A stretch of 64,000 nt of DNA. It comes from Colocasia esculenta. Its lineage: Eukaryota > Streptophyta > Magnoliopsida > Alismatales > Araceae. The notes below the pieces were generated by a model. That model was given only the letters and a program-made list of their open reading frames with translations, ran no database searches and was not told where the DNA came from. The DNA lies in contig CM024757.1 in NCBI GenBank assembly GCA_014218235.1, positions 149,681,371 through 149,745,370 of the forward strand, given 5' to 3'. This document shows, in pieces, positions 10,114-20,574 of this stretch. Made by a program: the position numbers and the translations under genes. Every line of letters begins with the position of its first letter. The stretch's first letter is position 1.

Positions 10114-13100
10114 GTGATGGCAATCTCCAGAGCACAAGCGGATGCATCCAATCTCATTGAAGGTATATTACCGCTCTTTGACTTTTCTGCTAGAATGTTG
10201 ATTGATCCAAGTGCTTCCCATTCGTTTATTTCCAAAGATTTTTTGGATATCATGGTACATCCCTTAGAAGAGAGACAGTGTGAGTTGGTAGTAGAGGTTC
10301 CTTCCGGTGGCTACGTGCTCACTTCTTGTTTTCTAGATGAGCTTCCAATAGTGGTTCAGGGCAATCAATTGCCAGCTAGATTGTATGCTCTATCGTTGAA
10401 AGATTATGATGTGATACTGAGGATGGATTGGTTGGAAGCTTATGGGGCACTGGTAGATTGTAGAAAGAAGAGGGTCAGATTTTGCAAGCCCGGTGGAGTA
10501 GTATTTGAATTTCAAGGTATGCCTTTTTACACTCCTAAGCTTATTATTTCTGCACTTAGGGCTAGGAGGTTGATTAATGCGGGGTGTGTAGCGTACCTTG
10601 CCTCAGTTAGCTTAGTTGAGCCTGCTAATTTTGTAGAGTCAGTGCCCGTGGTTAGTGAGTTTACAGATGTGTTCCCAGAGGACTTGCCAGGGTTGGCTCC
10701 ACACAGAGAGGTAGACTTCACAGTTGAGTTGCAGCCAGGCAGTATGTCGATATCAAAAGCACCATATAGAATGGCACCGGAAGAGTTGAAGGAATTGAAG
10801 AAGCAGTTGCAGGAATTGTTAGAGAAAGGCTTTATCAGACCCAGTCATTCACCCTAGGGAGTACCACTATTATTTGTTAGAAAGAAAGATGGCAGTCTGA
10901 GAATGTGTATTGATTACAAGCAGCTGAATAAGGTCACAATCAAGAATAAATATCCACTTCCCAGAATAGATGATTTATTTGATCAGCTCTAGTCAGCCAA
11001 AGTATTTTCCAAGATTGATTTGAGGTCAGGGTACCACCAATTGCGGATCAAGGAAGAAGATATTGACAAGACAGCTTTCAGGACCAGATATGGGCATTAC
11101 GAGTTTGTGGTGATGCCATTTGGCTTGACAAATCCTCTAGCAGCCTTCATGAATATGATGAATAGGATATTCCACCCGTATCTGGATCAGTTTATTGTGG
11201 TCTTCATTGATGATATCTTGGTATATTCGGCATCAGAGCAGGAGCATGCAACACACTTAAGGATCACTTTGCAGACATTAAGAGATCACCAATTGTGTGG
11301 CAAGTTTAGCAAATGCGAGTTCTGCTTGAAAGAAACTTAGTTTTTGGGTCATGTTATCTCAGCAGAAGGAGTTGCAGTTGATCTAGCTAAGGTTGGCGCA
11401 GTAATAAAGTGGGAAGAACTGAAGACAGTGTCAGAGATTAGAAGCTTTTTGGGTCTTGCAGGATATTACAGACAGTTCATCCAAGATTTCTCAAAGATAG
11501 CAGCTCCCATGACAAGATTGACAAGAAAAGGAGTACCTTTGTATGGTCTTCAGATTGCATGCGTAGTTTTACAGAGTTGAAGAGAAGGCTTATCACAGCA
11601 CTGATACTGGAGATTCCGTCAGGCAGTGGTGGATTTGTTCTGTACATAGATGCATCAAGGAGAGGTTAGGGAGTAGTGTTGATGCAGCATGGCAAGGTGG
11701 TAGCTTATGCCAGACAGTTAAAGAAGCATGAAGAAAATTATCCAACACACGATTTAGAGTTAGCAGCAGTTGTTTTTGCATTAAAAATTTGGCGGCACTA
11801 TTTATATGGTGAGAGGTTTAAGATATTCACTGATCATAAAAGCTTAAAGTACATCTTATCTCAAACGGATCTGAATTTGAGGCAGCGCAGGTGGATGGAG
11901 TACTTGAAAGATTATGACTTCAGTTTGGCATACCATCCAGGCAAAGCTAATGTGGTGGCAAATGCACTAGGCAGAAAGGCAGTTATGAATCAACTTATGA
12001 TCAGAGAATGGAAATTGTATGAAAATGTGGCAAAAAATTCATTATATGTGCCTAATAGTCAGTGGCGAGCAATATTAGCAAGCAGTGCAGTAGAACCTTC
12101 CCTATACTGGCAGATAGTGGAAGCGCAGAGGACAGATGATAGTTTAGCAGATATTGTAAGAATGGAAGAAGTGACTCCTGGTAATGATAGTGTGGTCAGA
12201 CTCAAGGGTCGGTTATATGTGCTAGCAGATGCTGAGGTCAGGCAAAAAGTGTGAGAAGAGGCTCACAAGTCGAGATACACCATTCATCCAGGCAGTACCA
12301 AGATGTATCAAGATATGAAAAAGCACTTTTGGTGGTCCAATATGAAGAAAGAAATTGCAAAATTCATAGCAAGATGTGCAGTTTGTCAGCAGGCAAAGGC
12401 AGAGCACCAGAGGCCAGGAGGACTGTTACAGCCGTTAACCATTCCACAGTGGAAATGGGATGATATCACTATGGATTTCGTAGTTGGTTTGCCCAGGTCA
12501 ACATCAGGTCATAATGGTATCTGGGTTTTTGTAGACAGATTGACCAAGGTTTGCAGATTATTGCCAGTAAGTATGTCATGGTCAGTGGATAGATTAGCCA
12601 AATTATATGTGGAAATAATAGTACCTTTTGCATGGGATTCTAGTTACCATCGTTTCAGATCGAGATCCCAGGTTCACATCAGGCTTATGGAGGAGTTTGC
12701 AAAAAGTGGTTGGCACAGAATTGAGATATAGTTTGGCTTATTATCCACAGACAGATAGGCAAACAGAAAGAACAATTCAACCAATAGAAGATATGTTGAG
12801 AGCTTGTTACTTAGTTTGGGGAGGCGTATAGAAGTGCCACTTGGGTATGGTAGAGCTTGCCTATAATAACAGTCATCATGCAAGTATCATAATGGCACCT
12901 TATGAAGCATTATATGGCAGACCGTGTAGGACACCACTAAATTGGCATGAGGTAGGTGAGAGACAGGTTATGTGTCCAGAGTTGATTCGGCAATGTGTAG
13001 AGACGTGAAGTTTATCATGGAAAAGCTTCAAACAGCGTAGAGTCTCTAGAAGAGTTATGCAGATACCAGACGTAGGCCTTTTCAGTTTGAAGTCAGAGAT

Positions 13101-13511
13101 TATGTTTTCTTGAAGATTTCTCCTACCAAGGGTGTGCTTAGATTCAGCAAAACAGGCAAATTGAGTCCAAGATATGTTGGCCCATTCCAGATAAAAGAAA
13201 GAATAGGTGAGACAACTTACAGATTGGATTTACCAGCAGATTTTACAGATGCACATGACGTGTTTCATGTCTCAATGCTCAGAAAGTACATTAAAGATCC
13301 TACCCGGGTGGTTAGTTATCAAAGAGATGATTTGATGCCAGACATGATTATGCCAGAATATCCGGTGCAGATTATAGGTCGCAGAACCCAGAAGCTCAGA
13401 AATAAAGAAATTGAACTAGTAAAAGTCAGATGGGAAAATAGGCAAGGCAGAGAAGATACATGGGAACTAATGAATGAAATGATGAAAGCGTATCCATACT
13501 TGTTTGAGTAA
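10114..13511 (+). pseudogene. pol: GypA pol: protease, RT, RNase H, integrase, chromodomain-like end
   Basis: The protease has an Asp-Pro-Ser core (LIDPSASHSF, near 10198) where GypM has Asp-Pro-Gly. RT spans about 10650-11500 with the catalytic FIDDIL at about 11202-11219. RNase H follows at 11640-12000 (YIDASRRG, FTDHKSLKYI). The integrase zinc motif lies at 12260-12390 (His, CAVC). The catalytic Asp is at 12474-12476, the second Asp at 12658-12660 and Glu at 12766-12768 (35 residues between the last two), with a frameshift at about 12625. The end (13110-13511) resembles a chromodomain. Stops at 10855, 10990 and 11338 are TAG where GypM has TGG, CAG and CAG. Confidence 0.92.
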
Positions 13512-13590
13512 GTCTTTAATTCTTTTAGGTGATTGTATCATACCTATATAATTGAAAATTTTTGGTGTTGAGTTTCCGTCTTAAATTTCA

Positions 13591-13619
13591 AGGACAAAAT
13601 TTCTTTTAGGTGATAGTAA
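13591..13619 (+). promoter_or_regulatory. GypA plus-strand primer region with a poor polypurine tract
   Basis: AGGACAAAATTTCTTTTAGG followed by TGATAGTAA stands directly before the 3' LTR. GypM has the same arrangement on the minus strand (about 47016-47045). Tekay-type elements normally have a G-rich purine run here; neither copy does. Confidence 0.65.
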
Positions 13620-14379
13620 TGTAGCGTATTGACCATTCGGATCGAGGCTTAATGGTTATGGAGGCCTGTGTGTGGCCCAATAGTGTGTGTTTCAGGTGTT
13701 TACGCAGGTTGTGAGGCTTCGTGGGCTGGCAGATTGGGCCCAAAGCACTCACAGGTTCACTATCTGTGAACGCGACAGTGATGGGAGTTGTGTTATGAAC
13801 GCGACGGCCCTGGGTGTCGTGTTCTTATAACCGTTGTTTGGCAATCGTCGTCTGCATGCGCACTGCGTGTCACACGTTGGGCGGCTTGCTGACATCATGA
13901 GCGGGAAGGCGACAGCCACCTACGTCGCGTTCAGGTCGCGATGGCATGGTGCATCTCGTTCCCAACCGAGTTGCGTTTTAAAGTAGGTTTTGGCCGAACA
14001 GAGCTTCTACAAGCTCTCCTTGGCTAGGGAAGGAGATTTCACCGTGGTGAAGGGCGATTTGACATTTTGGAGGTGTTTTTGGCATGTTCTCGCCGCGATG
14101 ACGTTGCGTGGAGCGGGGGAAACGCCATGTGGGTCTCATTCTTCGCGTTCTTCGCGGAGGTAGGGAGATTCCACCTAGTTTTGATACGTGGATTGTATGT
14201 GTGGCATGTTTAATGCGTTATTTACTTTACAAACCATAGATACCATGCTAGGAAACTCATTTAAGCATGAAAAATGGGTTTAAACACCGGTTTAGAGGGT
14301 TTGTGGGGGGAGATCCGGCGAGGGGTCCCTGGATTAGGGTTCCTGTCTGTGAAGGCGATGGACCCTCCTGTCATGTTCT

Positions 14380-14443
14380 GAATGTGACAGGAAGACCCGT
14401 CGCATTCAGGTTTCTGAATGCGACCTATCGGGGCGTCGCGTTC
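14380..14443 (+). repeat. Two adjacent hairpins with GCGAC/GTCGC arms
   Basis: Arms 14380-14388 with 14399-14407, and 14416-14424 with 14435-14443. Each is 9 bp with one mismatch that would still pair as G-U in RNA. The same kind of unit recurs elsewhere in this LTR and in GypB, LtrI and LtrF. The wobble pairs could also simply reflect C-to-T decay. Confidence 0.75.
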
Positions 14444-15244
14444 TGAAGGCAACATGGGACCTTGTCGCATTAACAGATCCGAGGGGTTTTATGTGTGTTC
14501 ATGTTGGCATGGCTATCCGATTATCGTGGTTTGTTGTACTTGGTAAAGGTAAGAGGTGCATTGGCACTTGTAGCGTTCTTTAGCATGTTGTTCACGAGAT
14601 TGACGTGGTGCTCACATGGTTCGTGCGGTGTGCACGTGGTTTGTGTGTGCGTGGCAAGTAGTACGACGCCTACCGTGGTTACCTCTTCAGTTGGGAGCCC
14701 AAGGTTTTGTGTGAGCCAGGCACATGAGTGCTCGGGGCTTGTCTCGGTACTTGTGTACCGTCGAGGTCTGTGTCGTCTTCCTGGACACCCTCACTCTTGT
14801 GTAGAGTTGTACGTCCGACTGAGGGAAAAACGGCAGTGGGACAACGACTTGTGAGAGTTTATGTTTTGTCGTTTGTAGCGCGCTAGTGGTTGGGGGTTAC
14901 GGACACCAGTAGACGTACTGGGCCCCAGCTATTCCTATTTTCCAGTGTCTTACTTTAGGGAGCTCGGGCCGGAGTCCCTAAAGGTGCCAGGAATGGGCCT
15001 GCGGCAGTGTGGTTCGCAGGAGTGGTGTTGGTTGAACTCCACAGTTTCTTAACTTGTTCTAGTGGAGCGGCAGTTGGACCTTTCCTCCGTGGCTGTGAGG
15101 CTGAGAGGTAGCCCTGTGTGGTTTGTCCGGGTCAGTAGCTGGTGTCGCAAACCACTCTTCGTGGCTCGAGTGTGGTGTTTTCCTACTTTATCACGTACAC
15201 CTGGTTGTGGTTTGCTGTTTATTTATTAAAGTAGAGTTTATTAA

Positions 15245-18200
15245 TGTAAGACCCTCGAATTTTTCGTAGTATTTCTTTCGTATTTATGTGTGTATATTGT
15301 GCTTGTGTATGTATGTACGTACTTACGTAGGTATTAAAATAGTATAATTACGTGTACATGTGTTTATATTAAACATAAATAAGGTATGTATTGCATGGTG
15401 ATAGTATGAATATAATACCATGTACATATTGCATGTATAGAAGCTTGGTGTGCATGGTTTTCTGCATAATTAGGGTTCTGGCCGAAGGCCTTATTGGCGT
15501 CAACCCCTGGCCGCTGAGGTGGTGTCAACGTCCAACCATGGACGCCAACACTCACTCTGGCGTCCAGCGATCTGGACGTCAACTTCTCTGCCCTGCATGC
15601 GCAGCAGAGCTGCTGTCTTCTGAAACAAGGCATGGCAACCATTGGGGGGATGTCCCCCAACGGCTCCAAAGCTGTCAGGTCGGCATGGTGAGTGGGTGAA
15701 GGCTTTCCCTACTTCCTGAACCCGAAATGGCCTCTCCCCACGACCCATTTTCACACTTGCAAGAAGAGAGAAGAGGAGAGAAAGCCCTAGAGCTTCCTGT
15801 GAGAAAACCTGAAGTTTGGAGGCTCTGATCCGGCGATCCAAGGCTTCTTCTGGAGATCTACTTCGACAAGGAGGAAGACAACATAACCGGCTACACATCC
15901 CCGGCCCTGTATTTCAGAGGGGAGCATCACAGAAGCCGGAGTGGAGGCGTCTTGGAGGCTTCTTGGGACTGCCCAAGGAGAGCTTCTCCAACTAATTTGA
16001 TCCCTTTAGGAGTTTTTCCAAAGGCAAGTACCCCTTTCACATTGTCCATGTATGTGTCTAGGAGGTTTTTATCATTTTTATAGATTTTCCTCGTGTCCTG
16101 GATCCCCTACATTCACCATTATTCAGAGCTCGGACTGTGTTTTTACACAGGTCCGAACTTGACGGCAAGATCCATTGACGTTGAGATCTTGAGTCAGCGG
16201 CCAACGATGTTGCCGCCAACTCTTGTAAACGTCCGTAGTATGCCGTTTAGTTCTTCTTGACAGAGCAGTGAACTGTTCTGCCCTATATCTTTAATTTCTG
16301 GGTTTCTACGCATGAGGATATAATGTAAATTTTATATGTTATGTAAAATAGGTAATGTGATGTGTGTGGAATTTACTGTATTTTTCTGTAGATGGCATAA
16401 TTTATTAGAATTATTGAAAAGCATGTGTAGGAAAGAGGTCATGCTTGGTTAATTTGTTTTCCATGATTTCTGAGGAGTTGAATGCTGTAGAATTTTATGA
16501 ACCATGTTTATATGTATCAGTCCATGCCCTACAAATTTAGGAATTTTTCCCACATCCGTGTGAATTCTTATAATTCCTAAAATGAGAAATAGAAAGCATG
16601 TGTAGACCTTGTGAAAATTTTAGTAAATCATATGTGGGGAAATAAATTCAGGAAAAATTTCTGTGCTAACATGTATGTGTGGTTCATGACTGTGCATGAT
16701 CAAATCTGAAATCCATGTCATGTTCTATGTGGACTTAGTTCAAGAATGGCATGAAACTGAATGTTTTAATTTCTATAAATGCATGTGAATTCAGAAAATG
16801 TGAAAATTTGTATGTGTGTTATTATACCCGAAAGCAGCATGTGGTAAAATTTTCGGGAAAATTTGATAACAGTAGCCTACACTATGAGATTTTCATGTGA
16901 AAATGAGTATAAACACATGTATCATGATTAAGGTTAGATAAGGTGTGTTCCAATTAATCCATGAGAGCTACTAAATGCTTGAATTCTGTTATTAGTAGCA
17001 TCATGCTAGGGATGAACAGAACCATGTGCATAACCAAGAAAGTGTGAAAATCATATGTGAAACATGTGTTAAATCGGAATGTGTAATGTGTAAAATGTGC
17101 CGTGTGTGACACTGCTTCCATAGAGGGCTGTGGAACTGTATCATGGAAAAGTCCCCATGAGAAGGTTCAATGTGTTAAGATATCCTAAGGGCATTAGGAT
17201 GAAATCCTGGAGGTGGACAAGTACCACTGGTTAGGGTGGAGACGTGTTCTCCCGGTCTGCGCAGTGCCAAGAGTCATCACTGTATTGCCTAGGTGATGTG
17301 CTATGTGTTATGTGTATGTGATGTGTCCTTCTAGTGGTGGTTTGGACTATGTGTCACGGCAAATAAATTGTGAAATGTGTATATGTGAACATGTGTGAAA
17401 TGTGTATATGTGAACATGTGTAAATTGTGTATATATATGTGAGCATGCAAATGTGGAATGTGAAATCATGTGAACCATTTATGTTAGAATGTGAACATAT
17501 GTACATGTGAAATGCTTGAAAAATGAACCATGTGAAATATGGGAATGTGTAACCATGTGAAGTGAATGTGTTAGGATTGTTACGTAAATTCATGCTATGA
17601 TATTTCTAATCCCATATAAATTGCTATCATGTTGTAGTCAAATTGGAAGTGTAGTCTTCACGTGATTAAATGAGTAGAAAGCATGTGATAGGAAGTGTTA
17701 TTTGAAACATCTTAAACCATGTACCATGTGTTTTGATTTTGTAGAAATACCATGATAGGTTGTCTCTCATAAATGTTCAAGCATGCTATAGGTTGCCTTG
17801 CAAATTGGAATAGTAGACCCTACTATGATGTATGCATGAATGATGTGTATGGAGCTACTTGCTGAGTCCTTTAGACTCACTCCTTGCTTCGGCGTACAGG
17901 TGTAGTTGGTGACACACCTTTGGAGGAGACAGTGGAGAGCGACTCCGAGCGTGGGGATTAGCTGGTGGAGCTGACGTAGTGTCCCTTTTTGTTTCATAGT
18001 ATGTGAATTGTAGCTTGTATTAGAGTTATCATTATGTAATTGTGGGCAAACTATGTATTAAATGTAGAACTTTAATTTTGTGGACAATGTAGCTTGGTTT
18101 AATTTCAATTATGAAAGTTTAGTCTTTTATTTTGTTATATGGATCATGTATGATAAATGTGGATGATGGAATGTGATGACAGTTAGTCCTTTACTTCCGC

Positions 18201-18327
18201 GACTCTGTATCTATATTTGTGTATATCTCAATCATGTGATAGTGTTGGGTAAATGTCCCACTGTGATAACCTTTACTATACCGACGTGGGTTGGTATAAC
18301 CGTACCGGTATAATGAGGGTCGTTACA
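15245..18327 (+). mobile_element. LtrK: solo LTR in the GypA 3' LTR
   Basis: A 3083-bp sequence starts TGTAAGACCCTCG and ends GAGGGTCGTTACA, flanked by the exact duplication ATTAA (15240-15244 and 18328-18332). The empty site is visible in LtrI near 30695. It has no gag, pol, primer site or ORF of note. Near the 3' end it has GCTGAGTCCTTTAGACTCAC and CTTCGGCGTACAGG, shared with LtrL. It is best read as the solo LTR of another gypsy family. The middle has many ATGTG words. Confidence 0.9.
17370..17450 (+). repeat. Short tandem repeat in LtrK
   Basis: About three copies of a 26-bp unit of the form GTGTATATGTGAACATGTGT, the last decayed. Surrounding DNA is rich in ATGTG/GTGAAAT words. LtrL is similarly worded here but lacks this exact array. 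Confidence 0.7.
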
Positions 18328-18934
18328 ATTAATAGCATGTGGTAAGTAGAGTTTACAACTTTAATATCCAGTGTAGATAATTCCATAAATTGCTAGCGTA
18401 GCTTCCTGCTATTATTACTTGTAAGTTTGGTTTGCTCGGTTTCTTGGGGAGTTTCCCTACTGAGGCAGTGACTTATGAGGATCACCCCTACTCCTTTCAC
18501 GTGAGGGAGAGAAGGAGGCTTCTCATCCTTCGTCTAGTTCTGAGCCGCACCGTAGCGGAGCAGGGTCTGCACCTCCAGCGGTGTAATTTTCTTTCTTTGC
18601 GCACCTCGGGGTATGCCCCAGGTTGTTGTTGTAGTTGTGTCTGGCTACAGTTGAGAAATGGCTATGTAAGTTCCTTGTAGATTTTTTTGAGATGACAATC
18701 TTATAGTATATTTCAGCAGTTTCCTTTATATTTCTACGAACTTGTGGATGGTATTGCTTGTGAGGCTTTGGCTCGTTCGCGGGAGGCGGAGTCGGATCAG
18801 GCACGTTATTAGGTTAACAGGTCTGGACGACGAGGACCACTACACTGACTATCTGCGCTGGTACTCCAGGAGGTACATGTAAGACCTAGGAAATTCAGTA
18901 ATTGAAAAATTAGAAATAAATTGAAAACGATAAA

Positions 18935-19800
18935 TTCAATATTAGGAAAATAGTAAAAACGCACGTGCCATTATCGTACATACAAAAACCCATTATAAAA
19001 TTTCATAAAAAATCATAGTTCAACTCTAAATAATACTCCCTAATGACCCATGGAGAAATTAGTGCAAAGGAAGATTCGATAGTCCAAGTTTAAGGCATTT
19101 TGAGACTGAGTATCGCAATCAGGGAATAAGTCGGGAAATCATTATCACACATACCTAGATGAGTCAGAAAATTAAATAAAAATCATAGATGGACTTCAAA
19201 TAATATCCTCTAATGATCTATTAAGAAATTTGGGTCAATATAAGTGATTGGGGCAAGGCTTAAAAGTTATTGTGACTTATCGTAATTAGGAAATAAGTTG
19301 AAAAATCCATGATCATGTGTATAAAATGTGATCATAAACTAAATAAAAAATGATAGGTGGACTCCAAACAATATGTGGGGATAGTCCATAAAAGAAATTG
19401 ACCAATGGACAACTTATGACTCATGAACAAATTCAAGTATGAAAATAGTAAATAAATAACTTTCGTATTATCGGAATGATAGAACATACGTACCACTATC
19501 GCACATAAAAGAACACATTGGAAAATTCCGTAAAAATTATAAATCAACCCCAAACATTATTCCTAAGTGTCCCACAAAGGAATTCGTGAAACAAAAAATC
19601 TGATTGGCCAAGTGTACGTCACAATGTGACTAAATATCCAAATTAGGAAACAAAGTCGGAAAACCGTTAACGCGGGAATATGGTGCAACCATAAATTAAA
19701 TAAATATGTTGGAGAGACTTCCAACATTAAGTATTAATGACCCATTAATGAATTAGGTCAATGGATCACTTTTGGGTCCACTAATAAAATTGGAGCAAGA
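18935..19800 (+). repeat. Five degenerate subrepeats of about 170-190 bp in LtrG
   Basis: A motif of the form AAATAAAAATCATAG, then AACTCTAAATAATA and a run ending AAGAAATT, recurs near 19011, 19181, 19350, 19541 and 19701. Units also share a GGAAATAAGTCGGAAAA-like segment. They lie upstream of the putative TATA box, so they are candidates for U3 enhancer repeats. Confidence 0.75.
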
Positions 19801-20540
19801 AAATACACAAAAATTCGTACTTGTAATTAAGGGGTAATTAGGAAGGGCAAATTAGGGTTTAAAAGAGTGTTATTAGCCAAGCATGGCAAGCCAAATCATG
19901 GACAACCATGCTTGACACCTTCCCATGGTGTAGCTGCCTCCTTTGGGAGGAGAAATTTCAGATTTTGGAAGGTGCCAAGCAGATCCCGCAGCCACCTTTC
20001 CTAGCACTAGTAGAACATGAAATTAAACCCAAAAACTATAAGAGTTCATCACAAAACGTTTGGGGAAGGTTTGGCATCGGCTAGGGGTCATGAGGAGGAA
20101 GCTTGGGGCACAAGAGGAGAGGAGAACGGGTGGGGGGAAAACGTGGTTCTTCCTCAACCTCGCTCTGCATCGACCCAGAACCTACAATGAATTCTTAGCA
20201 TTCAAAGGTAGGTGATCTCGGTCCAAGACTAAACGAAACCTATATCGTCTTTTAGTGCTGCATGTCTAGTTTCATATGCACTTGATTTGCTTAATTTTAA
20301 TGTTGTATCCGTCGAGTATTAGGTGTTTTTCCTATGTCGCGCACAGTTAGGGCTTTTTACGTTCTTCATGTGTTGCATGCGATTTGAGACCGAATTAGAT
20401 CAAACTTCCAACATTAACATTCTTCTACTAGTTGTCCTCGTCATTTTTATGTTGAACATTTTGTCTAAATGTCATTAGAGAGACAGTTATAAGCATGGTA
20501 AGAGAGTCACTGCATGAATACTGTGTTTTCGGGTTGCACT

Positions 20541-20574
20541 TGGAATCGCGTCCGGTCCAGGCGACGCGATTCCA
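20541..20574 (+). repeat. Strong 12-bp hairpin in LtrG
   Basis: TGGAATCGCGTC at 20541-20552 pairs perfectly with GACGCGATTCCA at 20563-20574 across a 10-base loop. The pairing extends with GCAC/GTGC outside a one-base bulge. Nearby GCGACGCG, GCGCGTCGG and GATGCGATTC words suggest further decayed units. Confidence 0.85.

Larger units (their letters stand above)
8347..18844 (+). mobile_element. GypA: Tekay-like Ty3/gypsy retrotransposon, decayed
   Basis: Order: end of the 5' LTR, tRNA-Met primer site, gag with CCHC knuckle, protease, RT, RNase H, integrase, chromodomain-like end, and 3' LTR. RT ahead of integrase identifies gypsy; the C-terminus and LTR layout suggest Tekay/Del. The 5' LTR is interrupted by LtrH and the 3' LTR by LtrK. 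The element sits inside the gag of GypB, which continues on the minus strand right after 18844. Frameshifts and many TAG stops make it inactive. Confidence 0.9.
13620..18844 (+). repeat. GypA 3' LTR, interrupted by LtrK
   Basis: The LTR starts TGTAGCGTATTG and ends GAGGACCACTACA. Removing LtrK and one TSD copy leaves 2137 bp, close to the right LTR of GypM (2128 bp) and LtrF (2232 bp). U3 and the following part contain paired GAACGCGAC/GTCGCGTTC-like arms, for example 13797-13824, 14380-14407 and 14416-14443. A weak TATA-like TTTTAAAG lies near 13977. An open stretch at 14495-14854 recurs in GypB and LtrI but changes mostly at amino-acid positions. Confidence 0.9.

Noticed and set aside
14495..14854. 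A 90-120-codon open frame in the GypA LTR that is also open in LtrI (30051-30320) and GypB (23722-24000), with the same stop
   Set aside because: The copies differ mostly at amino-acid-changing positions (Val/Met, Ser/Pro, His/Arg, Pro/Arg and others) with few silent changes, so there is no sign of selection on a protein. LtrF and GypM do not keep it.
17354..17593. ATGTG-rich part of LtrK as a satellite
   Set aside because: Only about three good tandem units are present and the remainder is merely biased in words. It does not form a long array.
15245..18327. LtrK and LtrL as short non-autonomous elements instead of solo LTRs
   Set aside because: They have no direct terminal repeats of their own, no primer site and no polypurine tract. 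They have LTR-like ends and 5-bp target duplications, so solo LTR is simpler.
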